DNA of 10,608 nucleotides from Anaerolineae bacterium (GCA_030612585.1 JAUWNP010000149.1:1-10608); one strand, 5' to 3'. Positions 1 through 7,282 are shown, counted from the first letter of the stretch. The notes: generated by a model not told the origin, from the sequence alone. Program-made: numbers and translations.

Positions 1-2730
1 GGTCGCGTGCATCGCCTGCTGGTTGACCGTGGCCAATCGCTCGTGGCCCCGGGGGGTCAGGTCCTCCGTCTGCGATAACATCTGGGCATACAGGACGATG
101 GTGGCCATGATGTTATTGAAGTCGTGGGCGATGCCGGCGGCCAGTTGGCCCACCGTTGCCAATCGTTCCCGCTGCTGGGCACGCTGTTGGATCTCCCGCT
201 CCCGGGTCACGTCCCGGATGACCAGTACCCAGCCTTCGGGCTCCGGTCCGGCTTCCAGCGGCCGGGCGATGACCTCAAATCTCCGGCTGTCTGTCGTCAC
301 CTCGTGCCACAGCCCTTTGGGAGGCGAGGTCAATAGTTCCGCCAGCGACCGATCGCCCAGGCGGGTGAGGGCCTGCCCTGAGCCTGGTCGAAGGGCCTGC
401 CCTGAGCCTGGTCGAAGGGTATCGCCTACGCTGACATCGGCCAGCACGGCCAGGTCTCCCTCGGCTACCGGGTTGGCCAGCACCACTCGTCCATCGGCAT
501 CCAGCAAGAGTACCCCTTCCGGCATCGTGTCTATGATCTGCTGCACCTGTTGGGCCTGCCCATGGATTTGCGCCAGCAGGCGTGCCCGCTCCTCCTCCGC
601 CCGCTTGCGCTGGACGATTTCATCCTGGGCTTGCTGGTAGAGAAGCGCATTGTTGCTGGCCACGGCGATCTGGTGCGCCAGTGATTCAAGGATTCTCAAG
701 TCGTCCTCGGTGTACGCATCAAGCCGGTAGCTCTGTACCTGAATGATCCCGACCACCCGCCCCTCGAGTTTCACGGGGACGATGAGACCGGAACGAGGCA
801 CGTCGGCATCATCGGGCGCTTTGTCGCGATCTACGAACTCTCCTTCCTCGTCTACGTAATACGCTTTCTTGGAAGTCTTCACCCGACCCTGGTAATCTCT
901 GATTAGCAATGATCTCCCTGTGAGAATCACCAGGCTTTGGGTTCCTTGGCCCTCGGGATTCAGAGGAAGGGGCGGAAGATGGCTGACATCTTGTTGATTG
1001 CCCGCAATAATGGCAAAAGCACAACAAATGAGTTTGTCTTCGGGATCGAAGGATGATACGGCGAGCGAGTCGCAATCCATGATCCCGGAAACGAGGCCGT
1101 GCAACCTGTCATAGATGGTGTCAATGTCGAGAGTCTGGCTCAGTTGTTGGCCGGCCTCGTAGAGCAATTCGACTTCTTCGGTGCGCTTCCGCAGCGCCGC
1201 CTCCGCCCGCTTGCGCTCGGTGATGTCCTCCAGGCTGCCCTCGTAATAGAACACATCTCTCCTGTCACTACGGACGGCATGCACCGTACTCCGTACCCAG
1301 ATGACCGTGCCATCATACCGGCGAAACTGCGTTTCGAAGTCACGCACGAGCCCTTCCCGCTCCAGCAGTGCTTGCTGGCGATCGTAATCCTCGGAGTCCA
1401 CGTACAGATCGAGTGCGTTGACCGCCATCAGCGCCCGCCGGTCTGGGTAGCCCAGCATCTGTACCAGGGCGGGGTTGGCGTGGAGGATGAGCCCTTGCGG
1501 TGTCATACGGTAGAGTCCCACGGGTAGACCCTCGAACAGACTACGGTACCGTTGCTCGCTCCTCCGCACCGCCTCCGCCGCCCGTTTACGCTCGGTGATG
1601 TCTGTGACAATAAGCCCAAGGCCCTCATCTACTTTGAAAGCCCTCACAGTCAAGCGCCTATCCCCAAACTTGGGATGGGGAACAACGTCTTCAACGTAGA
1701 ACGGCTTTCCGGTCTTTATGACTTCCAAATAACTGTCATATCTACCCGTTTCCTCAAGGCCAGGCACGACGTCCAGGATGTTCTTCCCTATTAGGTCCTC
1801 TTTCTTGGTCCCAGTTGGATGATATTCTAATGCAGCATCATTGATGTCAACAAAGTTCAGTTCTGAATCGAAAAGGATGAAACAGTGGGGCGCTGAGTCC
1901 ATGAAAGCACTTAATCGCTCCTCGCTCTCCCGCAGCGCCGCCTGCTCACGTGCCAGTTGCATGCGGTAGAAAGCGTTCTCCAGCACCGATGGCAGGCGAT
2001 AGAGATAGCCAGGCGACTTGACCAGGTAATCGGCAGCGCCCAACTTGAGCGCCTGCACCGCCACCTCTTCGCCGCCCCGGCCGGTGACCAGCACCACCGG
2101 CAGGTCGAGCCTGTGCACCTGGTCAAGTTCCTTTAGCACCTCCAACCCGTTCATGCCCGGCAGATGGTAATCCAGCAGGAGCAGGTCGTAGCGGTCTTTT
2201 TCCGCCAGGCGCTGGAAAACCTCAGGGGCGCTGTGCACCACGTCCAGGTGGATGTGCGGCGCGTGGCGCGCCAGGTGGCGGCGCGTCAGGTCAACGTCGC
2301 TGGCATTGTGCTCGGCGTAGAGAACGCGCAGCGGGTGAACGCGGCGGGCGGCCTCGGCGCGAAAGCGGTGCAGCGCATTCTCCAGCGCCAGCGGCAGGCG
2401 GGCCAGGTAATCTCCCCCCTTGACCACGTAATCGTCGGCCCCGGCCTTGAGCGCGGCGACGGCGGCTTCTTCGTCCCCCTGGCCGGTGATGACCACCACC
2501 GCCAGCGGTAGGGCGCGCTCGCGGACGTGGGCCAGCAGGGCCAGGCCGTCGCCGTCGGGCAGGTGCAGGTCGGTGAGCACCAAGTCGTAGTTGGGCTCCC
2601 CTTCCAGGCGGGCCAGGGCCTCTTGCTGCGTGGCGACGGTATCCAGCCGAAAGCGCGGCACGCTCTTGGCAAATTCCCGCCGGGTCAGATCGGCGTCCCG
2701 GGCATCATCTTCGACATACAGGATGTTCAT
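1..2730 (-). CDS. REC-REC-PAS-PAS-GAF-PAS sensor histidine kinase, 3' end missing
   Basis: Reading from the ATG at 2730 gives 910 codons with no stop to the window edge. There is a GAGGTGAAGT Shine-Dalgarno region just upstream. Domains in order: REC1 (about 1-120; E7/D8 acidic pair, D54 in LTDLHLPDGDG, T82, K104); REC2 (about 133-255; D187 in LLDYHLPGMNG, T216, K238, but the acidic pair reads E140-H141); PAS1 (about 270-382); PAS2 (about 393-505); GAF (about 520-700); PAS3 (about 728-842); and the HisKA dimerisation helix with H869 in GIAHDFNNIMA. The ATPase domain would lie beyond the left edge. No membrane segment or signal peptide is seen, so it should be cytoplasmic. Two N-terminal receivers ahead of a kinase suggest it accepts phosphoryl groups as well as donating them, perhaps downstream of the kinase and response regulator encoded just before it. 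PAS1 is AT-rich (about 47% GC over 1621-1860, hand count). PAS3 carries a 16-residue repeat insertion (about residues 771-787). Family call is firm; ligand unknown. Confidence 0.93.
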   Translation of the reverse strand, partial: MNILYVEDDARDADLTRREFAKSVPRFRLDTVATQQEALARLEGEPNYDLVLTDLHLPDGDGLALLAHVRERALPLAVVVITGQGDEEAAVAALKAGADDYVVKGGDYLARLPLALENALHRFRAEAARRVHPLRVLYAEHNASDVDLTRRHLARHAPHIHLDVVHSAPEVFQRLAEKDRYDLLLLDYHLPGMNGLEVLKELDQVHRLDLPVVLVTGRGGEEVAVQALKLGAADYLVKSPGYLYRLPSVLENAFYRMQLAREQAALRESEERLSAFMDSAPHCFILFDSELNFVDINDAALEYHPTGTKKEDLIGKNILDVVPGLEETGRYDSYLEVIKTGKPFYVEDVVPHPKFGDRRLTVRAFKVDEGLGLIVTDITERKRAAEAVRRSEQRYRSLFEGLPVGLYRMTPQGLILHANPALVQMLGYPDRRALMAVNALDLYVDSEDYDRQQALLEREGLVRDFETQFRRYDGTVIWVRSTVHAVRSDRRDVFYYEGSLEDITERKRAEAALRKRTEEVELLYEAGQQLSQTLDIDTIYDRLHGLVSGIMDCDSLAVSSFDPEDKLICCAFAIIAGNQQDVSHLPPLPLNPEGQGTQSLVILTGRSLLIRDYQGRVKTSKKAYYVDEEGEFVDRDKAPDDADVPRSGLIVPVKLEGRVVGIIQVQSYRLDAYTEDDLRILESLAHQIAVASNNALLYQQAQDEIVQRKRAEEERARLLAQIHGQAQQVQQIIDTMPEGVLLLDADGRVVLANPVAEGDLAVLADVSVGDTLRPGSGQALRPGSGQALTRLGDRSLAELLTSPPKGLWHEVTTDSRRFEVIARPLEAGPEPEGWVLVIRDVTREREIQQRAQQRERLATVGQLAAGIAHDFNNIMATIVLYAQMLSQTEDLTPRGHERLATVNQQAMHAT
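371..418 (-). repeat. Two tandem 24-bp units of a dispersed hairpin-type repeat inside a PAS domain
   Basis: Positions 371-394 and 395-418 are identical. On the minus strand each unit has GCCCT and AGGGC arms around a TCGACCAGGCTC centre, then CAG. Each unit is a multiple of three and encodes eight residues (LRPGSGQA twice), so the reading frame of the kinase is kept. From memory, near-identical CCCTTCGAC...CTCAGGG elements are scattered in many copies through Chloroflexota and other environmental genomes. That resemblance has not been tested here. Confidence 0.85.
1200..1228 (-). repeat. PAS-exit linker repeat, copy shared exactly with 8508-8536
   Basis: These 29 bases encode the DITERKRAE linker after PAS2 and are identical to 8508-8536 in a different gene. 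Diverged copies lie at about 1572-1605 (after PAS1), 5752-5783 (after the PAS of the dCache kinase) and 588-612 (after the GAF domain). The protein motif is a normal PAS/PAC exit, but exact nucleotide identity over 29 bases exceeds what the protein motif alone requires. Confidence 0.7.
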
Positions 2731-2767
2731 ACTTCACCTCGCGTCTCCCCTTCTCCCCCTCTCCCCA
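2731..2767 (-). repeat. Short copy of the intergenic purine/pyrimidine repeat
   Basis: This 37-nt gap between the response regulator stop and the kinase start is, on the minus strand, a run of GGGGAGA-type units ending in GAGACGCGAGGTGAAGT. The last part is the Shine-Dalgarno of the kinase gene. The same GGGGAGAGGGGGAGAAGGGGAGACGC-like wording occurs in the two larger gaps of this operon. Confidence 0.75.
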
Positions 2768-3193
2768 TCACCGGGGCGGAGTATTGAGCACACACCAATA
2801 CACCTCAATCTGCTCGGCAACCTGGACGAACTTTTCAAAGTTCACCGGCTTGACGATGTACGAGTTGGCGCCCAGTTGATAGGCGGTCTGAACATCCCGG
2901 TCTTCGCTGGAGGTGGTGAGGATGACCACCGGGATGGTGCAAAATTGGGTGTGCGCCTTGAGTTGGCGCAGCACTTCCAGCCCATCCACTTTGGGCAGTT
3001 TGAGGTCCAGCAGGATCACGGCCGGGAGCAACTCCCCGGCTTCCCAGCGGGGCAAGTAGGCCAGCGCCTCTTCCCCATCGCGGGCCACCTGGATGGGGTT
3101 GACCAGTTTGCGCCGGGCAAAAGCGCGCCGGGTGAGGTCAATGTCCATCGGGTTGTCCTCCACCAGCAGGATGGGGCGAATGGTGTTGTTCAT
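2768..3193 (-). CDS. Single-domain response regulator (CheY/Rcp1-like)
   Basis: This 141-residue protein is one receiver domain with no output domain. The acidic pair is E12/D13 in ILLVEDNPMD, the phospho-acceptor is D63 in ILLDLKLPKVDG, the switch threonine is T93 or T94 in VVILTTSSED, and the conserved lysine is K115 in YIVKPVNF. The wording and length match the Rcp1 group, which pairs with phytochrome-like kinases having PAS/GAF sensory cores. The ATG at 3193 has a strong AAGGAGG six bases upstream. It sits between a membrane kinase and a kinase with fused receivers, so it could be the diffusible carrier between them; this is inference. It ends PPR-stop with CGGTGA, and the intergenic repeat begins at that point. 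Confidence 0.93.
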   Translation of the reverse strand: MNNTIRPILLVEDNPMDIDLTRRAFARRKLVNPIQVARDGEEALAYLPRWEAGELLPAVILLDLKLPKVDGLEVLRQLKAHTQFCTIPVVILTTSSEDRDVQTAYQLGANSYIVKPVNFEKFVQVAEQIEVYWCVLNTPPR

Positions 3194-3302
3194 GCTTACC
3201 TCCTTTTGTGACGCGGGGATGGGAGGACACGGTGATGGGGTGACGCGATGACCCTCTCTGTCTCCGTGTCTCCGCGCCTCCGTGTCTCCCCCTCACCGCG
3301 TC
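3194..3302 (-). repeat. Intergenic purine/pyrimidine repeat with inverted ends
   Basis: The gap holds a G-rich half (about 3210-3252 on the plus strand) followed by a C-rich half (about 3253-3302), built from short units such as CTCCGTGTCTCC and GTGACGCGG. The ends include GACGCGG (3210-3216) and CCGCGTC (3296-3302), an inverted pair that could close a long imperfect hairpin. Bases nearest 3194 are the AAGGAGG ribosome-binding site of the response regulator. On the transcript the element starts at the TGA of the four-helix-bundle gene. Confidence 0.75.
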
Positions 3303-3680
3303 TCACCGGATCGTCCACTGTTCCGGGTGTCTCAACATATTGACGATCTTGCCCTGAATATGATCGTAGGTCTTGTCGAGTTCATAAGCCAGGTCAGGCG
3401 CCATATAGCCGCATTTCTTGGCAAACTCGAGCCAGACCTGGGTTTCGGCGGCCTCGGCTTCGGCATCGCTCAGTTTACTGACAAAGGACTTGGGGTAGCG
3501 TCGCTTGCGCCACGCCTCGGCCAAATTAGCGCAGACAGAACGGGAAGAGCGCCGTATCTGGTCGGTCAGTGAATACCGTTCTTCGGACGGGAAGCGTTTG
3601 GTCAGTTCAAATATCCGCATAGCCGACTCCATCGCCAGTTGATACACCTCCAACTCACGAAAATGGCGGATGTTGGGCAC
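3303..3680 (-). CDS. Four-helix-bundle protein of the 23S rRNA intervening-sequence (IVP) family
   Basis: I place the start at the GTG at 3680 because AAGGAGG lies five bases upstream and family similarity begins there. An open frame continues to 3890, but its extra N-terminus is pure repeat translation (RRGEGERG units). The 125-residue product opens with FRELEVYQLAMESAMRIFEL. It has FPSEERYSLTDQIRRSSRSV then ANLAEAW, and then SDAEAEAAETQVWLEFA, all hallmarks of the S23/IVP fold (PF05635). Such proteins are small helical oligomers of largely unknown role. The Avd accessory protein of diversity-generating retroelements belongs to the same fold group, but no reverse transcriptase or template repeat is seen here. 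It interrupts a kinase/response-regulator pair, with repeat DNA on both sides, which suggests it entered the operon as a cassette. Family call firm, function unknown. Confidence 0.9.
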   Translation of the reverse strand: MPNIRHFRELEVYQLAMESAMRIFELTKRFPSEERYSLTDQIRRSSRSVCANLAEAWRKRRYPKSFVSKLSDAEAEAAETQVWLEFAKKCGYMAPDLAYELDKTYDHIQGKIVNMLRHPEQWTIR

Positions 3681-3690
3681 AGTTGCCTCC

Positions 3691-3886
3691 TTATCCTGTG
3701 ACGCGGTGAGACGGGGACGCGGGGACGGAGAGACGCGGGGACACGGAGATGGGGTGACACGGAGAATCACCGCGTCTCTCCCTCTCCGCGTCTCTCCCTC
3801 TCCGCGTCTCCCCCTCTCCCCTTCACCGCGTCTCCCCCTCTCCCCTTCACCGCGTCTCCCCTTCTCCCCCTCTCCGTGTCCCCGTG
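3691..3886 (-). repeat. Large intergenic inverted and tandem purine/pyrimidine repeat
   Basis: The plus strand is purine-rich over about 3699-3765, then pyrimidine-rich over 3770-3886. The pyrimidine arm contains two perfect 16-bp units (3771-3786, 3787-3802), then two perfect 24-bp units (3803-3826, 3827-3850), then decayed units, all starting with CGCGTCTC. GGAGAGACGCGG (3727-3738) is the exact reverse complement of CCGCGTCTCTCC (3770-3781), giving a 12-bp stem around a 31-nt loop that can pair further. The element lies between the kinase stop codon and the Shine-Dalgarno of the next gene. It may fold in the mRNA and alter expression of distal genes, though that is untested. Confidence 0.85.
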
Positions 3887-6800
3887 TCACCGTGGGATTT
3901 CCAAATAAAACGTCGCCCCCTCGCCCGGCGTGCTCTCGGCCCAGACGCGGCCGTCCATGCGCTGCATCGCTTTGCGCACGATGGCCAGGCCGACGCCGGT
4001 GCCGGGATACTCTTCGGCGCGGTGCAAGCGCTGAAAGATCTCAAAGATGCGGTCGTGATATAACATGTCAAAGCCGATGCCGTTGTCGCGTACCCATATT
4101 ATACACGTTTTTTCGGTATCGCGCCCGCCGATTTCAACCCTCGGCTCAGGCGCGTCGCGGGTGAACTTGAGCGCGTTATCGAGCAGGTTGCGCAGAGCCT
4201 GGGCCAATCCCTCGGCCTCGGCCAACACGGTTCCGCAGGGAACCTCCACCGTCAGGCCAACGCCGCATTCGTGGATCTCTTCGGCGTATTCGGCGACCAG
4301 CGATTCCACCAGGGCGCGCGGGTCCACGCTCGTCGTGTGCATGGCGCGGCGCTCCAGTCGTGAATAGGCCAGCAGGTCGTCAATCAGTTGATTCATCTGC
4401 TCGGCGGCGTGGCGGATGGTGTGCAGAAAAGTCCGGCCCTCGTCATCCAGTTGGTTGGCGTGGTCTTCGAGCAGCAACCGGCTGTAGCCGTCAATACCGC
4501 GCAGCGGGCCTTTCAGGTCGTGGGAGACCGAGTAGGTAAAGGTTTCCAGTTCCGCGTTCGCCCGCTGCAATTCCTGGCCGGTCTCTGCCAGCCTGCGGTT
4601 GGCCGCCTGCAGGTCGTTGAGGAGATTGGTCATCGCCCGGTTCAGGCTTTCTACCTCGGCCACGCGCTGGCTCAGTTCGGTGGTGCGCTCAGCCACGCGC
4701 CCCTCCAGTTCGGCCGCGTGGCGTTGGACGGACTCGTACAGCCGGGCCCTTCCGATGGCCAGCGCCACCTGGTTGGACAGAGTGCGACTCAGGTCGATCT
4801 CGGCCTCGGAAAAGCCCCGGGGCTCTCCGGTGGTGGCCAGGATTAGCGTGCCCACTGCCCGCTCTCCAACCAAGAGCGGCACGTAGAGCACCGAGCGCAA
4901 ACCCCGCGCCTCGCTGATGGCTCGCTCTGCCGGAGAGAGGTCGGCTGTCGCCGTGTCGGGCAGGAGGACAGGAAGGTTAGTGGAGACAGATTCTTGTATG
5001 TGAGGGTGATCGGCCAGCGGCGCTCGGTGGATCGACTCGGGGGCCTGCGGGTCTAACGGAGGCGTGGTTGCCCCCAGATACAACTCTTCTCCCTCGAGCA
5101 GATAGATGGCGCCGCTCCCTAGCCCCATCACCTGGACTGCACCCTCGATGGCTGTCTGCAGCACGGTCCCCAGGTCCAGCGTGACGGCGAGGCCCTGGCT
5201 GACCTCCAGCAGGGTGGCCAGTTCTTCGCTCTGTCGCTGGCTGGCTTCGTACAGGCGGGCTTGTCGAATTGCAATCGCCAGTTGGTCGGCCACCTCGCGG
5301 GCGATCTCGATCTGCTGCTTTCCAAAGGCAGCCGGCTCCCCGGCTCCCAGGTTGAGTGCGCCGATCAGTTCTCCCTGGGCAACCAGGGGCACGTTGACGT
5401 AGGAGCGAATGCCCCCGGTCAGCAGCATCTGCCCCATCGGCGACGGCGTGGAAACGGTCCGCAGGTCATCAACCGTGTGGGCCTGGCCCCGCTCAAGTTC
5501 CCCGGTAAGACCAAAGGTGCCCAGCGGAACCTGCACTCCCACCTCCATCACGGTCTCGCCGTTGGTGTGGACGGCAAGCACGATGGCCGCTTCCGCCTCC
5601 AGGTCGAATGTCGTCACGCTGGCTCGCTGGCAGGGGACCAATTCACGGACGTGAGCCATGGCGGCCTGGGCGATGTCCTCCGGCGACTGGGCGGCCAGGA
5701 TGGCCTGATCAATCTCGCGCAGGATGCGTAGTCGTTCGGTGTACTGCCGCAGCGCCCCCTCCGCCTGCTTGCGCCCGGTGATATCCTGTACGTGCACCAG
5801 AAACCCTTTTTGATCCTGTTTCCTTACATCCCATGGCGTTATGAGAACGTCAAGGTAACACTTACCGGATTTTGTCGTCTCATACAACGCCATTTCCTTG
5901 ACTATGTCAAAATCAAATTCAGACTCGTATTTCACCGGTTCGCCATCAATAATCCTCCTTTTGGCTTCATCTGAAAGATTCGGGTCTTCAAAAAGATCGA
6001 ACCCTTTCACTGCCTCAACACTACGAACACCGAATATGTCCAGACACTCCGGGTTGACATCTATCAAGCTGCCCTTCGAATCATATAATTCAATTCCAAT
6101 GGGTGATTGGGAGTAAACACTTCTAAATCGCTCTTCGCTCTCGCGCAGCGCTTCTAGCGTAGCATCCCTTTGGGACTCTGCCTGCTGGACGCTCTCCACC
6201 ATGTGGTTGAAAGAAGTAGCCAGCAGCCCAACTTCGTCCTGCCGCCCCACCGGCACACGGGCGCTCCGGTCACCGGCGGCCAAACGCTGCGCCGTCCAGG
6301 TCAGTTGGCTGACCGGACGGGCCACGAAAAGAGTCAACGCCACGGCCAGCCCGGCCGCCAGCAGCATGGTTACTCCCCAAAGGAACGCAAACTGCAAGGT
6401 CAGTGCCTGTACCGGGACCAGCACCTCCGCCGCGGGCTGCTCCACGGTGACGCTCCAATTGGGGGCCCCTATGGGGGCGTGGACGCCGAAAACCGGTTCG
6501 CCGGCCAGGCTATCGTAGGCTGAAAACTCTGGCTCCTGCCATTCCTGCAGCCCGGCCAGAAAATCCTGTGTCTCCGGTATAGCGCTGGCATCAGCCTGAG
6601 CCAGAACCAGGCTGAAATCGGGATGGGCCACGATGCGTCCCCCATCGTCTACGATGTAGGCGTAACCGGCCTGGCCGGCCCGCGTCGTGCCTACCGTCTC
6701 CAGCAGGTCGCGCAGCGCCAGTTCGGCGGACAGCACACCGATGACCTCCTGGCGAGCCGCGTCGAACACCGGCACGGATACCGGCAACCGCTGCCCCGCG

Positions 6801-7282
6801 CCGGTGACAAACTGTAAATCGCCCAGGTAGGTCTCGCCCCGCATGGCCGCCAGAAAATCAGGTGACTGTGCGCTGGAGCCCAGCGAGCCGGGCAGCACCA
6901 GTTCCGTGGCAGACACCTTGACCCGCTCGTTCCCCGCTGTGTCCGTCAGGGTCAGCACGGCGAGGTAGGGGTATTGTGACTGCAAGCGTTCCAGTTCAAC
7001 CCAGGCGGCGTCCCAGTCACCGCTTCTCAGCGGCGGCGAGCCGGCCAGCACTTTCAACTCAGCGGCCGCCTGACGGACGTGAGAGGCGACCCGTTCAGCA
7101 ATCCCTTCGGCCTGAGCCAGGTTTGCCTGCCGGGCCTGCTGGATCGCCCGCGCTCGTTCCGTCTGGATCGTTTCGATCCCCACAATCAACAGCGGCAGGA
7201 ACGCAGCCGCCAGGACCAGGGCCACCAATTGCACCACCAGCCGCCGCCACCAGGGCAGGGTCGGAGTTGTCAACTCGTCCAT
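3887..7282 (-). CDS. Membrane dCache-HAMP-PAS-GAF-GAF sensor histidine kinase
   Basis: I use the ATG at 7282, which overlaps the upstream TGA as TGATG behind a GGAGGGG site; a GTG one codon earlier is possible. The product has about 1131 residues. Segments: TM1 (about 15-36); extracytoplasmic dCache-type double sensor (about 40-290, with AYIVDDGGRIVAHPDFSLV typical of these folds); TM2 (about 293-318); HAMP (about 318-372); PAS (about 382-504); GAF1 (about 517-679); GAF2 (about 687-847); coiled coil (about 850-905). HisKA has H921 in SVSHDLKGPLRG. The ATPase has N1036 in NLLDNALKF, then DNGIGFD and GTGVGLAIV. It has no receiver of its own, so it needs a separate partner, probably the response regulator or fused receivers downstream. 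Coupling to the binding-protein gene suggests both sense one stimulus. The PAS domain is an AT-rich island (42% GC over 5821-6000, versus 70-80% in sampled flanking lines). Confidence 0.95.
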   Translation of the reverse strand: MDELTTPTLPWWRRLVVQLVALVLAAAFLPLLIVGIETIQTERARAIQQARQANLAQAEGIAERVASHVRQAAAELKVLAGSPPLRSGDWDAAWVELERLQSQYPYLAVLTLTDTAGNERVKVSATELVLPGSLGSSAQSPDFLAAMRGETYLGDLQFVTGAGQRLPVSVPVFDAARQEVIGVLSAELALRDLLETVGTTRAGQAGYAYIVDDGGRIVAHPDFSLVLAQADASAIPETQDFLAGLQEWQEPEFSAYDSLAGEPVFGVHAPIGAPNWSVTVEQPAAEVLVPVQALTLQFAFLWGVTMLLAAGLAVALTLFVARPVSQLTWTAQRLAAGDRSARVPVGRQDEVGLLATSFNHMVESVQQAESQRDATLEALRESEERFRSVYSQSPIGIELYDSKGSLIDVNPECLDIFGVRSVEAVKGFDLFEDPNLSDEAKRRIIDGEPVKYESEFDFDIVKEMALYETTKSGKCYLDVLITPWDVRKQDQKGFLVHVQDITGRKQAEGALRQYTERLRILREIDQAILAAQSPEDIAQAAMAHVRELVPCQRASVTTFDLEAEAAIVLAVHTNGETVMEVGVQVPLGTFGLTGELERGQAHTVDDLRTVSTPSPMGQMLLTGGIRSYVNVPLVAQGELIGALNLGAGEPAAFGKQQIEIAREVADQLAIAIRQARLYEASQRQSEELATLLEVSQGLAVTLDLGTVLQTAIEGAVQVMGLGSGAIYLLEGEELYLGATTPPLDPQAPESIHRAPLADHPHIQESVSTNLPVLLPDTATADLSPAERAISEARGLRSVLYVPLLVGERAVGTLILATTGEPRGFSEAEIDLSRTLSNQVALAIGRARLYESVQRHAAELEGRVAERTTELSQRVAEVESLNRAMTNLLNDLQAANRRLAETGQELQRANAELETFTYSVSHDLKGPLRGIDGYSRLLLEDHANQLDDEGRTFLHTIRHAAEQMNQLIDDLLAYSRLERRAMHTTSVDPRALVESLVAEYAEEIHECGVGLTVEVPCGTVLAEAEGLAQALRNLLDNALKFTRDAPEPRVEIGGRDTEKTCIIWVRDNGIGFDMLYHDRIFEIFQRLHRAEEYPGTGVGLAIVRKAMQRMDGRVWAESTPGEGATFYLEIPR

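Noticed and set aside
23..640. A 205-residue plus-strand open frame
   Set aside because: It is antisense to the PAS3-HisKA part of the REC-REC kinase; its Ser/Arg-rich text, including ACPEPGRR repeats, is the reverse reading of the 24-bp insertion.
3303..3680. Avd protein of a diversity-generating retroelement
   Set aside because: The fold group is shared, but no reverse transcriptase, template repeat or variable repeat was seen, and the neighbours are two-component genes.
3771..3850. Regularly spaced units resembling a tiny CRISPR array
   Set aside because: The units are directly adjacent, with no unique spacers, and are low-complexity pyrimidine DNA; no cas gene is present.
3681..3890. 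N-terminal extension of the four-helix-bundle protein to an ATG at 3890
   Set aside because: The extra 70 residues are RRGEGERG-type translation of the tandem repeat. A strong ribosome-binding site and family similarity both point to the GTG at 3680.
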